64,000 nt of DNA, taken from NCBI RefSeq assembly GCF_000177215.2, contig NZ_CM001368.1:1178001-1242000 (forward strand), in the 5' to 3' direction. This stretch comes from Solidesulfovibrio carbinoliphilus subsp. oakridgensis (GTDB lineage: Bacteria; Desulfobacterota; Desulfovibrionia; Desulfovibrionales; Desulfovibrionaceae). Positions within the stretch are counted from its first letter, which is position 1. Each line of letters starts with the position of its first letter. This document shows, piece by piece, positions 16,702 to 24,557 of the stretch. The notes beneath the pieces were generated by a model, which saw nothing but the letters and a program-made list of their open reading frames with translations, was not told the origin of the DNA and did not search any database. The translations under genes were made by a program, and so were the position numbers.

Positions 16702-18330
16702 ATGACGCGACGCATGGTCCTTCCCGCCACCCTGGCCTGTTTGCCCCTTGTCCTCATGCTTATCTCGCCCATCCTGGTCTGCGCAGCCAAGGGGAACTCC
16801 GACCAGGGCGAACGGATCGAACTCAATTTCCGGGACACCGACGTGCTGGCCGTGTTGCAGTTCTATGCCGAGCTGCTCGGCAAGACGTTCATTCCGGCCG
16901 AAGACCTCACGGGCAAGGTCACGGTCATCGCCTCGAGCCCGGTCACCCGTGAGGAGGCCAAGCGGCTGCTCTTTTCCATCCTGGACGTCAAGGGCTTTTC
17001 GGTGGTGGAAATGGACAATGCCTACAAGGTCATCAAGAAAAAGGACGCCATCGCCAGCGCCGGCATCAAGGGCGGGGGCGGCCACGGGAGCGACCAGGTC
17101 TTCACCGAGGTGTTCTATTTCAAGCATATCCCGGCCAAGAATGTAGTGGAGGACCTGCGCAAAGTCCTGTCCCCGGAGGCGTCCATCTTCGCCGGCACCG
17201 ATGGCAACTACGTGGTGGTCGGCGACAAGGAAACCAACATCATCAAGTTGCGTGGGATCATCGCCAAGATCGACAGTCCGAGTTTCGCCCAGGTCACCAT
17301 ATCGTACCATCTTCAGTATCTCATGGCCGCGGCCACGGCCAAGGTCCTCGGGGACATTTTCAAAAAGGATGGGAAGGACGGTAGCGCCTCCCTGCAGATC
17401 CTGCCGCTTAAGGGCAGTAACACGGTGGTCGTGACGGCGCTGCCCGCCGCCCAGTCCCAGGTGGCGAACATCCTCGCCAATATGGACAAGCGCACGCCCC
17501 AGGTGTCCATTTCGGCCATGCTGGTGGAGGTTATTCTGGATGAGTCGAGCAAGATGGGGCTGGACTGGAAATTGCGGGCCTGGAGCAGCAACAAGGCTTA
17601 CAACGAATTCGCCCAGGATACCCTGGCGAAGACCCTGGAGACGGGCTCCCAATCCGCCTCCGCCAATCTGGCCAAGTATTCCGACGCCGGGACCAAGGCC
17701 GCCATGTTTTTCAATATTTTCCCAGGCGGCTACCTGAGTATGCTTGTCCATATGATTTCCTCCGACACCAACGCCAAAATCCTGTCCTCGCCGCATCTCC
17801 TCGTGGCCGACAACCAGGAAGCGAGCATCAGCCTGGGGCGCGAGATTCCGATTCTCAAGGAATATCGGACCGACACCAACAACGATCCCATCAAAACCTA
17901 CTCGCAACGAACCTTTGGCCTGGAACTCAAGATGACCCCGACCATTGCGGACAACGGAGATGTCACCTTGAAGGTGTCACAAAAACTCTCCAACCTGGAT
18001 GAGCAGGACACGACCAACGACACCTACAAAGCCTCCGAACGAACGGCCGACACCACGGTGGTGGTCCATGACAAGCAGACCCTGGTGATCGGCGGCCTGA
18101 CGATGCAGACCGACGAGAAGGAAGACAGCGGAACGCCGACGGCTCGAAAAATTCCGGTTCTTGGCTATCTCTTCGGCACGAAGTCGACATCCAAACAGAA
18201 GCGGGAACTGCTGCTGTTCATTACCCCGACGGTGGTCAGGGATCCCATTCAGGCCGACGCCATGTCGGTGGAGTACAAGGAGGAAAAACCTATGCTCATA
18301 GACCAATCCGGGCTGGAGTTCGATTTGTAG
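16702..18330 (+). CDS. gspD: Type II secretion secretin GspD
   Basis: A 542-residue outer-membrane secretin. The signal peptide (about 1-30) is followed by an N0 domain (IELNFRDTDVLAVLQFYAELLG) and N1-N2 repeats (EVFYFKHIPAKNVVEDLRKVL; LQYLMAAATAKVLGDIF). The secretin core has QVSISAMLVEVILDESSKMG, then MISSDTNAKILSSPHLLVADNQEA, then RKIPVLGYLFGTK, then KRELLLFITPTVV. It is shorter than many GspD (about 650) because it lacks one N-domain repeat and a long C-terminal S domain, so pilotin binding may differ. ATG 16702 is preceded by GAGGTG. An upstream in-frame ATG (16552) lies inside gspC and has no signal peptide. Confidence 0.93.
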   Translation: MTRRMVLPATLACLPLVLMLISPILVCAAKGNSDQGERIELNFRDTDVLAVLQFYAELLGKTFIPAEDLTGKVTVIASSPVTREEAKRLLFSILDVKGFSVVEMDNAYKVIKKKDAIASAGIKGGGGHGSDQVFTEVFYFKHIPAKNVVEDLRKVLSPEASIFAGTDGNYVVVGDKETNIIKLRGIIAKIDSPSFAQVTISYHLQYLMAAATAKVLGDIFKKDGKDGSASLQILPLKGSNTVVVTALPAAQSQVANILANMDKRTPQVSISAMLVEVILDESSKMGLDWKLRAWSSNKAYNEFAQDTLAKTLETGSQSASANLAKYSDAGTKAAMFFNIFPGGYLSMLVHMISSDTNAKILSSPHLLVADNQEASISLGREIPILKEYRTDTNNDPIKTYSQRTFGLELKMTPTIADNGDVTLKVSQKLSNLDEQDTTNDTYKASERTADTTVVVHDKQTLVIGGLTMQTDEKEDSGTPTARKIPVLGYLFGTKSTSKQKRELLLFITPTVVRDPIQADAMSVEYKEEKPMLIDQSGLEFDL

Positions 18331-18480
18331 TCGTCGCTGATATGGCGCAAGATCAATGCTTTCGTCTGGAAGAGAATGCGTGGAAGGTAATTGTTTGCTA
18401 CCGCTCAGGACTTGGGTCGATCCAGGCGAAAAATTCGCCGATGGTTCGGCAGCCCGAAAACCGTAAAGAGGAGAATCCTT

Positions 18481-18798
18481 ATGATGCGTGCGAGTATCAT
18501 GACAGCGCTCTTGTTTGGGATGTTGTGTCTGAGCGCCAAGCCGGCATCTTCGCAGAGGGACCGGAGTTTTGCGCATTCCCTTGAGATGGTGTATTGTACG
18601 GACCTACCGAAGTTACAGAACGAAGGATGTAAAACGTATATTTACGAGCGGTTTGCCGGTTATCTAAAACGGAAATCCAAGGATACTTGTTTGAGACATT
18701 GTGAATTACATTATGAGTCTTTTGACCGAGATGCCTGCAATAAGGGCTGCGAGGATGTGTACTTTCAGGATGATATCCCTGAGGAACTCTACCCCTGA
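18481..18798 (+). CDS. Small exported Cys-rich protein at the end of the secretion operon
   Basis: A 105-residue protein I do not recognise. It has a signal peptide (MMRASIMTALLFGMLCLSAKPASS) and a small mature domain with six cysteines, including C-x3-C spacings (CLRHCELHY and CNKGCEDVY), a pattern of disulfide-linked helix pairs. AAAGAGGAGAA precedes ATG 18481. It lies 150 nt after gspD on the same strand and is AT-richer than its neighbours. It could be a secreted small cargo, a periplasmic chaperone or a leftover of the mobile region. No catalytic motif is visible. Confidence 0.6.
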   Translation: MMRASIMTALLFGMLCLSAKPASSQRDRSFAHSLEMVYCTDLPKLQNEGCKTYIYERFAGYLKRKSKDTCLRHCELHYESFDRDACNKGCEDVYFQDDIPEELYP

Positions 18799-19161
18799 TA
18801 GAATTCAAATGCCCAAAGCAAACCCAGCGCATAAATGATATACCGTGGCTCACCCAGAGGCAGGCAAAGCTCCTCATCAAACCGCTTTGCCCAAACGGAA
18901 AGGGAAAAAAGGCCATCCCACCGCCCCCCGGCCGCTTCATCCCCGGCTTCCTTGAGGAACAGCCACGGATGATCCATCTCCTGGACGAGGGGTCTGGTCA
19001 GTTTGCCGGCATGCGGTTGATGGACGCATACACGGCTGCGTGAGGGCAAGGGCCTTGCCCCTGGCCTCACTACAGCCGTCCGGTCCCGAGAGAGATTCTC
19101 AGTTCGGCACGCCCAATACGTGGGCGAAAATCGACGGGGAGACAAAAGCGGAAATGCACGA
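18799..19161. other. Gap after the secretion block; possible gene remnant
   Basis: No clear gene. On the minus strand an open frame (18789-19145) ends in KRFDEELCLPLGEPRYIIYALG, which reads more like protein than noise, but it has only a TTG start, no ribosome binding site and no family I recognise. It may be the tail of a gene cut off when the block was rearranged. Confidence 0.35.
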
Positions 19162-19325
19162 TGCCCGCACGGAAGACGAGATAGGAGGGAGCGCGACCAG
19201 CCATCGGGATACCCTGCCCCAGGTCCGTACCAGCAGTTCGGACCAGCAGTTCGTACCAGTTGCCCAAATGATGGATTGCGCGGTGAAAATCGTCCTGACG
19301 GACGCCCTCTTCCGGCGGAAAAAAA

Positions 19326-19357
19326 GAAAAAGGCCGGGAGGTTATCCCAGCCTTTTT
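19326..19357 (-). terminator. Hairpin next to the distal attachment site
   Basis: AAAAAGGCCGGGA and TCCCAGCCTTTTT pair imperfectly around a short loop, with an A-run on the plus strand that is a T-run on the minus strand. Immediately downstream of a tRNA-3'-end-like sequence on the minus strand, it looks like the original terminator of the tRNA-Leu gene, displaced when the element inserted. Confidence 0.6.
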
Positions 19358-19370
19358 CAGATCAATGGTG

Positions 19371-19387
19371 CGAAGGGGGGACTCGAA
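19371..19387. repeat. Distal attachment site (att) repeat
   Basis: It is identical over 17 bases to the tRNA-Leu 3' region at 27872-27888. One further base to the left is missing relative to the tRNA (TGGTG-C versus TGGTGCC), after which TGGTG also matches. Confidence 0.8.
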
Positions 19388-19686
19388 ATTTTCAAGTATC
19401 ACACTGTAAAGTAAGTGAAAAATAAATTCTATTTTTTTACATACCCCTAAATATACCCCCAAAAAAAATTCCTGGGCTGCATCCCCTCCTCCCCGTCCAT
19501 CACCACCACCGCGCCCAATATCCCCACTTTGGCGGTCAAGATACCGTCGTCACGATCCAGACCCGCGCCAAGAATTTACGATATTTCGTCAAGTGGTATC
19601 TGGTCGATGGTTCCCACTCTTTTTCAGGTGTCCACTCTCTGTTCACTGGTAGACCACCCGGGCCTCGACCTGCTACCAGCCCCACC

Positions 19687-19863
19687 ATGGAATGGATCAT
19701 CACTGCAGCCCTGGCCGTGGGCGTCTTCGTCCTGGTGGCGATCCTCGTCTTGAAGGCCAAGCGCCACGACGCCGGGACGGTTCCCGGGCTCTTTCACTTC
19801 GACAGGTACAAGCAAAACGAACTGACTCAGCGCGGAGTCTTCGACAAGACGAAATGGCATTGA
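19687..19863 (+). CDS. Small single-pass membrane protein
   Basis: A 58-residue protein: a membrane helix (MEWIITAALAVGVFVLVAIL) followed by a basic, polar tail (KAKRHDAGTVPGLFHFDRYK). It is the only rightward gene in the element and lies at its distal end, a common place for cargo. No strong ribosome binding site is visible. I do not recognise the family. Confidence 0.45.
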   Translation: MEWIITAALAVGVFVLVAILVLKAKRHDAGTVPGLFHFDRYKQNELTQRGVFDKTKWH

Positions 19864-19987
19864 TGCCGGGCACGAATGCAGCCAGTTACCACCCTGCCGG
19901 GGACAGACGGGGGACAGCACGGCAAAAGGAAAGCGGCCCACCTCCCCCAGGGAAGCAGACCGCCTATGGTCCGGTTGCCGAGGCCCG

Positions 19988-20212
19988 TCACCCGGCCAGC
20001 AGTTCGTCCAATTCTTCGGGCCAGGGCCGCGTCCGATGACCATAAGACCGTGCCCGCCGGTTCAGCAGCGTCCACGCCTCGCGGGCGTCGATCTTGTCTC
20101 CCACCATGGGCAAAAAGCCGTTGTCCGCCTGACGGTTGATGTAGCTGGGGTAGCACCCCCACCATGCGGCGAACGTGCGCCGGGACATGAGCAGCTTTCG
20201 GGTATTCCCCAT
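19988..20212 (-). CDS. Small DNA-binding protein, Nu1/terminase-small-subunit-like
   Basis: A 74-residue protein with a winged-helix-like N-terminus (RRTFAAWWGCYPSYINRQADNGFLP...) of the type in phage DNA-packaging Nu1 proteins and MerR/AlpA-like regulators. The conserved feel is: helix, turn, recognition helix with YINRQ, then a wing. GGAGGTG lies seven bases before ATG 20212, and a TATAAT-like box (20274-20279 on the minus strand) could be its own promoter. It may direct a helper phage's packaging machinery or regulate the element; the evidence is fold-like similarity only. Confidence 0.55.
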   Translation of the reverse strand: MGNTRKLLMSRRTFAAWWGCYPSYINRQADNGFLPMVGDKIDAREAWTLLNRRARSYGHRTRPWPEELDELLAG

Positions 20213-20389
20213 GTGGACACCTCCGCGTTTTTGGTGTGTTCAGCCAAGGCTAGGTTTAATAGGCAACATGCTTATTATAAATGACTTTCCCAGGGTGGAC
20301 ACCTATAACCTGTCGTTTTTTTCTGTGCCTAGAGAAATCCTGCGCCTCCGCGTATCCGCTTTGAAAACCGCCAGGAAGGACCCGTAATC

Positions 20390-20860
20390 TCATCCGGTCG
20401 CCGTCTCGCCATGCGCTTTGATGATCTCCCGATACCGGGCCTCGGCCCCGCGGATGAAGTGGCGCATGAAGTGGAAGGTGAAGTAGGCGGCCCCGGCCGG
20501 GTCATCCGCCCACACCCAGGGCACGCCGTAGCGGACGGAGAAGGCGCACATGCTCTGCAAGATGGCATGGGGTTTGGCCTGGCTGCGGTACTCGTGCTGG
20601 CGCACCTGCCCCAGGCTGCCCTCGATGACCACGGCGAAGGCGTCCAGCCCCCTGGCCCGGCGTAGCTCTCGCTCGAACCGGTCCCGCTCCCTGGTCAAAG
20701 AGGCCATCAGGTCGGGCAGGCTCTTACGCTCCACGGCGCACAGGTGGCCGAGGCCCGCCGGGGCGTAGTCGCCCACCTCCAGCGTCCCGGGCTCCACCAC
20801 GGCCTCATAGCGGGAGAAGTCGAGGGCGGCCTGTTCTCGCGTATCAACCACGATTTTCAT
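20390..20860 (-). CDS. ERCC4-type DNA nuclease
   Basis: A 156-residue nuclease of the XPF/ERCC4 fold. Motifs in order: VVDTREQ (residues about 4-10, catalytic Asp), GTLEVGDYA (Asp in the GDY motif), VERKSLPDLMASLTRERDRFEREL (the ERK catalytic core near 45). It has the domain only, with no helix-hairpin-helix or helicase. Small phage and satellite versions probably cut branched or forked DNA during replication. It starts at ATG 20860, inside the end of the upstream small gene, with no strong ribosome binding site, so it is probably coupled to it. An in-frame ATG at 20926 lies in that overlapping gene. Confidence 0.85.
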   Translation of the reverse strand: MKIVVDTREQAALDFSRYEAVVEPGTLEVGDYAPAGLGHLCAVERKSLPDLMASLTRERDRFERELRRARGLDAFAVVIEGSLGQVRQHEYRSQAKPHAILQSMCAFSVRYGVPWVWADDPAGAAYFTFHFMRHFIRGAEARYREIIKAHGETATG

Positions 20861-21020
20861 ACCGCCCCCGTCGTCGCGGCGTGTACCCGGACCGCTTCGC
20901 GTCCCTGGTCTGTTGCATGCGCTCAAGCTCCCGGATGGACCTGGCTTCCAATTCCTCTTCCGTCATCGACGGCATGAGGATGGGGCTGGCTATCTGCCTG
21001 TAGGGGCTATGAGTTTTCAT
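20844..21020 (-). CDS. Small basic protein, phage-type
   Basis: A 58-residue protein (MKTHSPYRQIASPILMPSMT, then a charged helix EEELEARSIRELERMQQ and a basic tail RRRGRYENRG). GGAGGTACTAAA before ATG 21020 is an excellent ribosome binding site, and it follows the upstream gene by one base. Its end overlaps the ERCC4 gene by 17 nt. Unknown family. Confidence 0.6.
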   Translation of the reverse strand: MKTHSPYRQIASPILMPSMTEEELEARSIRELERMQQTRDAKRSGYTPRRRGRYENRG

Positions 21021-21021
21021 T

Positions 21022-21240
21022 TTAGTACCTCCGACACAATGCCTTGATCGTGGCCATGCCGGAGCGACATGCGCTTTGACCCCGCTTCAACTCTTCGGGG
21101 GTTAAGGGCCGACCGCTCAAACTGGCGTGCCAAACGGTCGCCATGGCCTCGGCCAAGCCGAAGTAGGCGGCTTGGCCCATCTCCAGATTGTCCATGCTGG
21201 ACAAAAAAAGCTTGCGGACAGTCTGGCTATCGTTATCCAT
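21022..21240 (-). CDS. Small hypothetical protein of the element
   Basis: A 72-residue mainly helical protein (MDNDSQTVRKLFLSSMDNLE... LTPEELKRGQSAC). GGAGGTG is placed seven bases before ATG 21240. Its start overlaps the 3' end of the primase gene by 8 nt. I recognise no family. Confidence 0.6.
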   Translation of the reverse strand: MDNDSQTVRKLFLSSMDNLEMGQAAYFGLAEAMATVWHASLSGRPLTPEELKRGQSACRSGMATIKALCRRY

Positions 21241-22513
21241 GCTGCACCTCCTGCATGGGCAATTCGCCCTTGTGTTGTTCGAGAAAAGGAAAAGCGTCCG
21301 CGAAAAGACTTCCCGCGTAGCTCACAAGGTCGGGATGGTGATTGGCCCGGAAGAGAAGGTGGGGCCGCCCCTCGGCCAGGACCACACGCAGGCCGTGGCT
21401 TCGGGCCAGGTCGACCAAGTCGAACGCCGCCCACCAGCCCTCAAAGTCGGGATGATCGATTTCGGGCGAGCTCGGCAGCCAGGAAAGGCCGGTTGTGTCG
21501 GCCTCGGGAAGCCCGGCCATAATCCAGGCCCTGACCATGCCCGGTTCGGCCAGGAGGTCGCCCACGTCCTTCCCTGCCGGGACCGGCCAGCGTTTGGCGT
21601 TGGCATAGTGCTCACGCCACCACGGCCAGCCACCGGCCCCGGCCTTGTCGAAATCCAAAGCCACCAGGACCACGGGAGCGGCCATAAACAGCGCGTGTGC
21701 CGCCGTATCGGGCTTTCCCTTTGCCGTGCCCAGGGCGACGCAAAAAACCGCGTCACGGGCTTCCTGAGCGGCCAGGATGGCATCAAGCTCGGACTCTACG
21801 ACAACACAGGGCTTGCCCTTGCCCGGTGCCAGGACCATGGGCAGCTTTCCGCCGCTCGATACGGCTGCATACTTCGGAAGTTGGTCCTCGGGCGTCCACG
21901 CGGAGCGACGGATTTTGATGGCCGCCACCTGGCCGTCGCACAGGGTCGGGATGACCAGACCAGACGGGAGCCAGACACGTCTGCCCTTCCCGGTTCTGGG
22001 ATTCATCTCGGGCGGCAGGCCCCAGGCGGCACGGTTCTCGTAGAGGTCCGAAGGGTTCCAGCCTATCCGTAGCGTGGCGCACGTCTTGGCGGTCAGGCCT
22101 CGGCCCCGGGCGTAATCCATTCCCGAACCACCAGCGGCCAACGCAGCGGCGCAGCGGTCAACAAACTGGCCGGCGCGAGTAGTCCAGACATCCCCCGGCA
22201 GGACTGCCGGCTTGGGCTCCCAGGTGTCGGGCTTCCGGGTACGCACGGCTCCGGTTGCTTTGGGCGTGGCTCCCAGGCGTTTACAGGCGTCGGGGTAGCT
22301 CAGGCCCTCCCGCTCCATAAGGAATGCGATGCCGTCTCCTTGCCGCCCACAGCCGCGACACAGGAACCGGCCGCCGGTCGCGCCGCTCGGATGATCGGGC
22401 CAGACGCGGAAGCGATCCTCGCCGCCGCACCAGGGGCATGGACCGGCATTCTCGCCGCCCGAGGTTCCAGAGACGTATTTCAACCCGGCAGGAAGAAGGC
22501 CCATGATGGTCAT
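21233..22513 (-). CDS. DNA primase with CHC2 zinc finger and Toprim domain
   Basis: A 426-residue primase. The zinc finger is near the start: CPWCGGEDRFRVWPD ... FLCRGCGRQGDGI (C-x2-C...C-x2-C, about 24-60). The Toprim catalytic core has VVVESELDAILAAQEA (about 240) and VLVALDFDKAGAGG (about 282), the Glu and Asp-x-Asp metal sites. The last hundred residues are unassigned. It begins with ATGA overlapping the stop of the upstream ATPase. With that protein it should start replication of the excised element. It is smaller than chromosomal DnaG and lacks its C-terminal helicase-binding region. Confidence 0.88.
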   Translation of the reverse strand: MTIMGLLPAGLKYVSGTSGGENAGPCPWCGGEDRFRVWPDHPSGATGGRFLCRGCGRQGDGIAFLMEREGLSYPDACKRLGATPKATGAVRTRKPDTWEPKPAVLPGDVWTTRAGQFVDRCAAALAAGGSGMDYARGRGLTAKTCATLRIGWNPSDLYENRAAWGLPPEMNPRTGKGRRVWLPSGLVIPTLCDGQVAAIKIRRSAWTPEDQLPKYAAVSSGGKLPMVLAPGKGKPCVVVESELDAILAAQEARDAVFCVALGTAKGKPDTAAHALFMAAPVVLVALDFDKAGAGGWPWWREHYANAKRWPVPAGKDVGDLLAEPGMVRAWIMAGLPEADTTGLSWLPSSPEIDHPDFEGWWAAFDLVDLARSHGLRVVLAEGRPHLLFRANHHPDLVSYAGSLFADAFPFLEQHKGELPMQEVQHG

Positions 22514-23784
22514 ATCAAGACCCCCTGGTTTTCTGTCTCGGCACCCAGACAAGCCAGACAACCCTTAAGGGTTGTTGTCTTGTCTGTCTGGGTAGTGCCC
22601 AGACAATTGTCTGGGGATGTCTGGTCTTGTCTGGGGTGTCTGGGCAGGGAAGATGGCCAGTAGAAATCATTCTCAACCAGGATATGCCCGGAGTCGCGTA
22701 AGGCAGTCAGCGCCCGATGGAAAGCTCGCTGACGTGCTCCTTGTTCCGGAGACGGTGAAATGCTCCTTCTGTATGCTTCCTCGCGCCACGTTTCCACGTC
22801 TACAGGCTTGGCCGATTGCTTCAGCACATCCCATGTTGTGCACAGAGCCATCAATGCCTCGTAGGCGACCTTGTTTGCTCCCTTGAGCGGCGTTTCCTTC
22901 TTGCCGGGTGCCTTGATCTCCACCCGCCGCATGACGATGCTTGTCACGTCCTGGCCGGTGTCGGCGTCTGTCCAACCGGTCCCAACCGCTTCAGGCTCGA
23001 AAGCCATGTCGGCCGGGGGCTCGTGGTCCTTGGCTTTCGTGCAGGACAGCACGCGGATGTCGTCCTTGGGCTCAAGGCGGTATTCCCAATCCAGGGCGGC
23101 CCGGAAAGCAGAAGCCCCACGTGCACGATCCGCAGCAGCAAGGCCGGTATGGTGAACAACGATCACGGCGCAGTCGAATTGCACGCGGATGTCGTCCAGG
23201 GCCGCGACGAAGCGGCTCATGTCTTGGGTGGAATTTTCGTCCCCCCCGCCAAAATTACGCGCCAGGGTGTCAACGATGACCAGCTGGGGCGCACCGATGC
23301 CTTTGGCGAGGACTTGGACGGCGGCTACGGCCTCGGCCACGGAGTCCGAGTCAAGAAAGGCGACGGGGGAGTTTGAGACGTAAAAGGGGACAGTGGGCGC
23401 TTCCAGGCCGTGGTGGATGAGCCACACGCGCAGCCGCTTGCCGATTCCGGCAAAGCCCTCGCCGCAGACGTAGACCACCGGCCCGGCAGCAAGGATGGGG
23501 TGGCCGTGCCAGTCCCGCCCACTCGCCACGCAGAGGCCCATATCCAGTGCGACGAAGGACTTCATGCCAGCGGAAGGGCCATAGATGCTGGCGAGAGTCC
23601 CCACCTCCAAGTAGTCGCGGACCAGCCACCGGGGCCGCATCGGAGTGGCGCAAAGGTCTACAGCAGGCAGCAAGGAGAACTTCCGCACGCTGCCGGGCTG
23701 ACTCCCTCCGGTCCCATGCTCTGCCGCTTCTTGGGCCACCCGGGCCGCGACCTGGGCACGAAGGTCTTCGACAGTAGGAATCAT
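22510..23784 (-). CDS. RepA-like AAA ATPase/replicative helicase
   Basis: A 424-residue RecA-fold ATPase of the RepA/AAA_25 type. Walker A is GPSAGMKSF (about 66-74), where Met replaces a usual Gly or Thr before Lys. The Walker B-like stretch is LVIVDTLARNFGGGDENS, and the sensor-like segment is CAVIVVHHTGLAAADRARGASAFRAALDW. This is the hexameric helicase found next to primases in P4-like, plasmid and prophage modules. It starts at ATG 23784 with an ATGA overlap to a small gene upstream. The C-terminal 40 residues, encoded by the GTCTG-rich repeat cluster, are low in complexity and unlike the rest. Confidence 0.85.
   Translation of the reverse strand: MIPTVEDLRAQVAARVAQEAAEHGTGGSQPGSVRKFSLLPAVDLCATPMRPRWLVRDYLEVGTLASIYGPSAGMKSFVALDMGLCVASGRDWHGHPILAAGPVVYVCGEGFAGIGKRLRVWLIHHGLEAPTVPFYVSNSPVAFLDSDSVAEAVAAVQVLAKGIGAPQLVIVDTLARNFGGGDENSTQDMSRFVAALDDIRVQFDCAVIVVHHTGLAAADRARGASAFRAALDWEYRLEPKDDIRVLSCTKAKDHEPPADMAFEPEAVGTGWTDADTGQDVTSIVMRRVEIKAPGKKETPLKGANKVAYEALMALCTTWDVLKQSAKPVDVETWREEAYRRSISPSPEQGARQRAFHRALTALRDSGHILVENDFYWPSSLPRHPRQDQTSPDNCLGTTQTDKTTTLKGCLACLGAETENQGVLI
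22541..22645. repeat. Iteron-like cluster of GTCTG/CAGAC with two palindromes
   Basis: Within about 105 bases the pentamer GTCTG or its complement CAGAC occurs nine times, many as TGTCTGG. It includes two perfect palindromes: 22559-22574 (CAACCCTTAAGGGTTG) and 22598-22615 (CCCAGACAATTGTCTGGG). It lies in the 3' end of the RepA-like ATPase gene, just before the primase. Such dense short repeats are typical of plasmid and phage origins bound by a Rep protein; the role as origin is inferred. Confidence 0.6.
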
Positions 23785-23945
23785 GCCTGGGACTCCATCC
23801 GGCCGCGCAGGGCCTCGGCCCGAACCTCGCACCAGTCTACAGCGCGATGCAGCCACGCCCACCGGGGCCAGCCCAACGATGCGACAAGACCAATCAGAGC
23901 GTCATGGGCCCACAGCAAACAGGCGAGCAGCTTGAAGGCGGTCAC
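23781..23945 (-). CDS. Tiny coupled protein of the element
   Basis: A 54-residue hydrophobic/Trp-rich peptide (MTAFKLLACLLWAHDALIGL, then GWPRWAWLHRAVDWCEVRAE). GTG start at 23945; a GTGA overlap with the gene before and an ATGA overlap with the gene after make a translation chain. AGGGGTGG precedes the GTG. Its function is unknown; the coupling is the main reason to call it real. Confidence 0.5.
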   Translation of the reverse strand: MTAFKLLACLLWAHDALIGLVASLGWPRWAWLHRAVDWCEVRAEALRGRMESQA

Positions 23946-24175
23946 GATGCCACCCCTTGAAGTTGCCGCAGGCGGTCTAAGAGTCCTTCGTTTTCAGCGA
24001 CAAGCCGGGCGATACGGCAATGGTTGCGGGCATAGCGGCGAAAGACCGACCAAAGGCGGAGTGATTCTAAGTTGACGGTGGGGGCCAGGGCTGGCAGTGA
24101 GGAGGCGTCACTTGCCTCAATTTCCGCGCCCCTTCGGTTTGCCAGAACCGGGGGGCGCATTCTTTTGGCGTCCAT
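23942..24175 (-). CDS. Small hypothetical protein of the element
   Basis: A 77-residue basic protein with a C-terminal helix rich in Arg/Leu (NHCRIARLVAENEGLLDRLRQLQG) that may form a coiled coil. ATG 24175 starts two bases after the upstream AlpA stop, with GGGGGC nearby as a weak ribosome site. No known family. Confidence 0.5.
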   Translation of the reverse strand: MDAKRMRPPVLANRRGAEIEASDASSLPALAPTVNLESLRLWSVFRRYARNHCRIARLVAENEGLLDRLRQLQGVAS

Positions 24176-24176
24176 T

Positions 24177-24398
24177 TTACGCCCCCAACCTTTCAATCAG
24201 GGCGTTGATGTCCTCGGCGCGCCATGCCGTCATCCGGGGTCCGAGTTTCACCCCAGCGGGAAAGCGGCCGTCTTTGACGCCTTGCCACCACGCAGACCGG
24301 GAAATCGGAATGGGTCCGGCCTCGCCGGCCTTGCGGTCGCCAATGATTTGCTTGATCCGGACGAAACCAGAAGCGGGAAATGGGATGTTGCCGTGCAT
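24177..24398 (-). CDS. AlpA-family transcriptional regulator/excisionase
   Basis: A 73-residue DNA-binding protein. Pattern: FVRIKQIIGDRK (helix 1), PISRSAWWQGVKDGRFPAGVKLGPR (helix-turn-helix with the AlpA signature W...V..G.FP..V.LG.R), then MTAWRAEDINALIERL. AlpA proteins activate the integrase gene and act as excisionases in P4-like elements. AAGGAGGCCGCA before ATG 24398 is a perfect ribosome site; the ORF upstream to 24503 is open but not needed. It is the first gene after the AT-rich gene, and the DNA upstream contains repeats that could be its binding sites. Confidence 0.85.
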   Translation of the reverse strand: MHGNIPFPASGFVRIKQIIGDRKAGEAGPIPISRSAWWQGVKDGRFPAGVKLGPRMTAWRAEDINALIERLGA

Positions 24399-24557
24399 TG
24401 CGGCCTCCTTGGCTTTTGTTGGGTCAAGGGTTCCAAATTGGTCCGGCCTGACACCACGTGACACGGCATTTTGGGGGATTTTGAAAAAGGAAAAGCCGCC
24501 CAACCAGCTTGAATTACTGGATCGGCGGCGTGTACCGGAAGTTCACAGGCTGGGGAA

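Larger units (their letters stand above)
19162..19387. repeat. Right copy (R2) of the ~225-bp direct repeat
   Basis: It is homologous to 2737-2962. It ends in a hairpin and then TGGTGCGAAGGGGGGACTCGAA, which is nearly the 3' end of the tRNA-Leu gene at 27866. The secretion block lies between the two copies, and the tRNA-borne element starts at this copy's right end. Confidence 0.75.

Noticed and set aside
18789-19145. Minus-strand frame of 118 residues after the secretion block
   Set aside because: Only a TTG start, no ribosome site and no family; kept only as a possible gene remnant in the gap entry.
22541-22645. CRISPR array
   Set aside because: The repeated units are only 5-7 bases, irregularly spaced and in both orientations, with no spacers and no cas genes.
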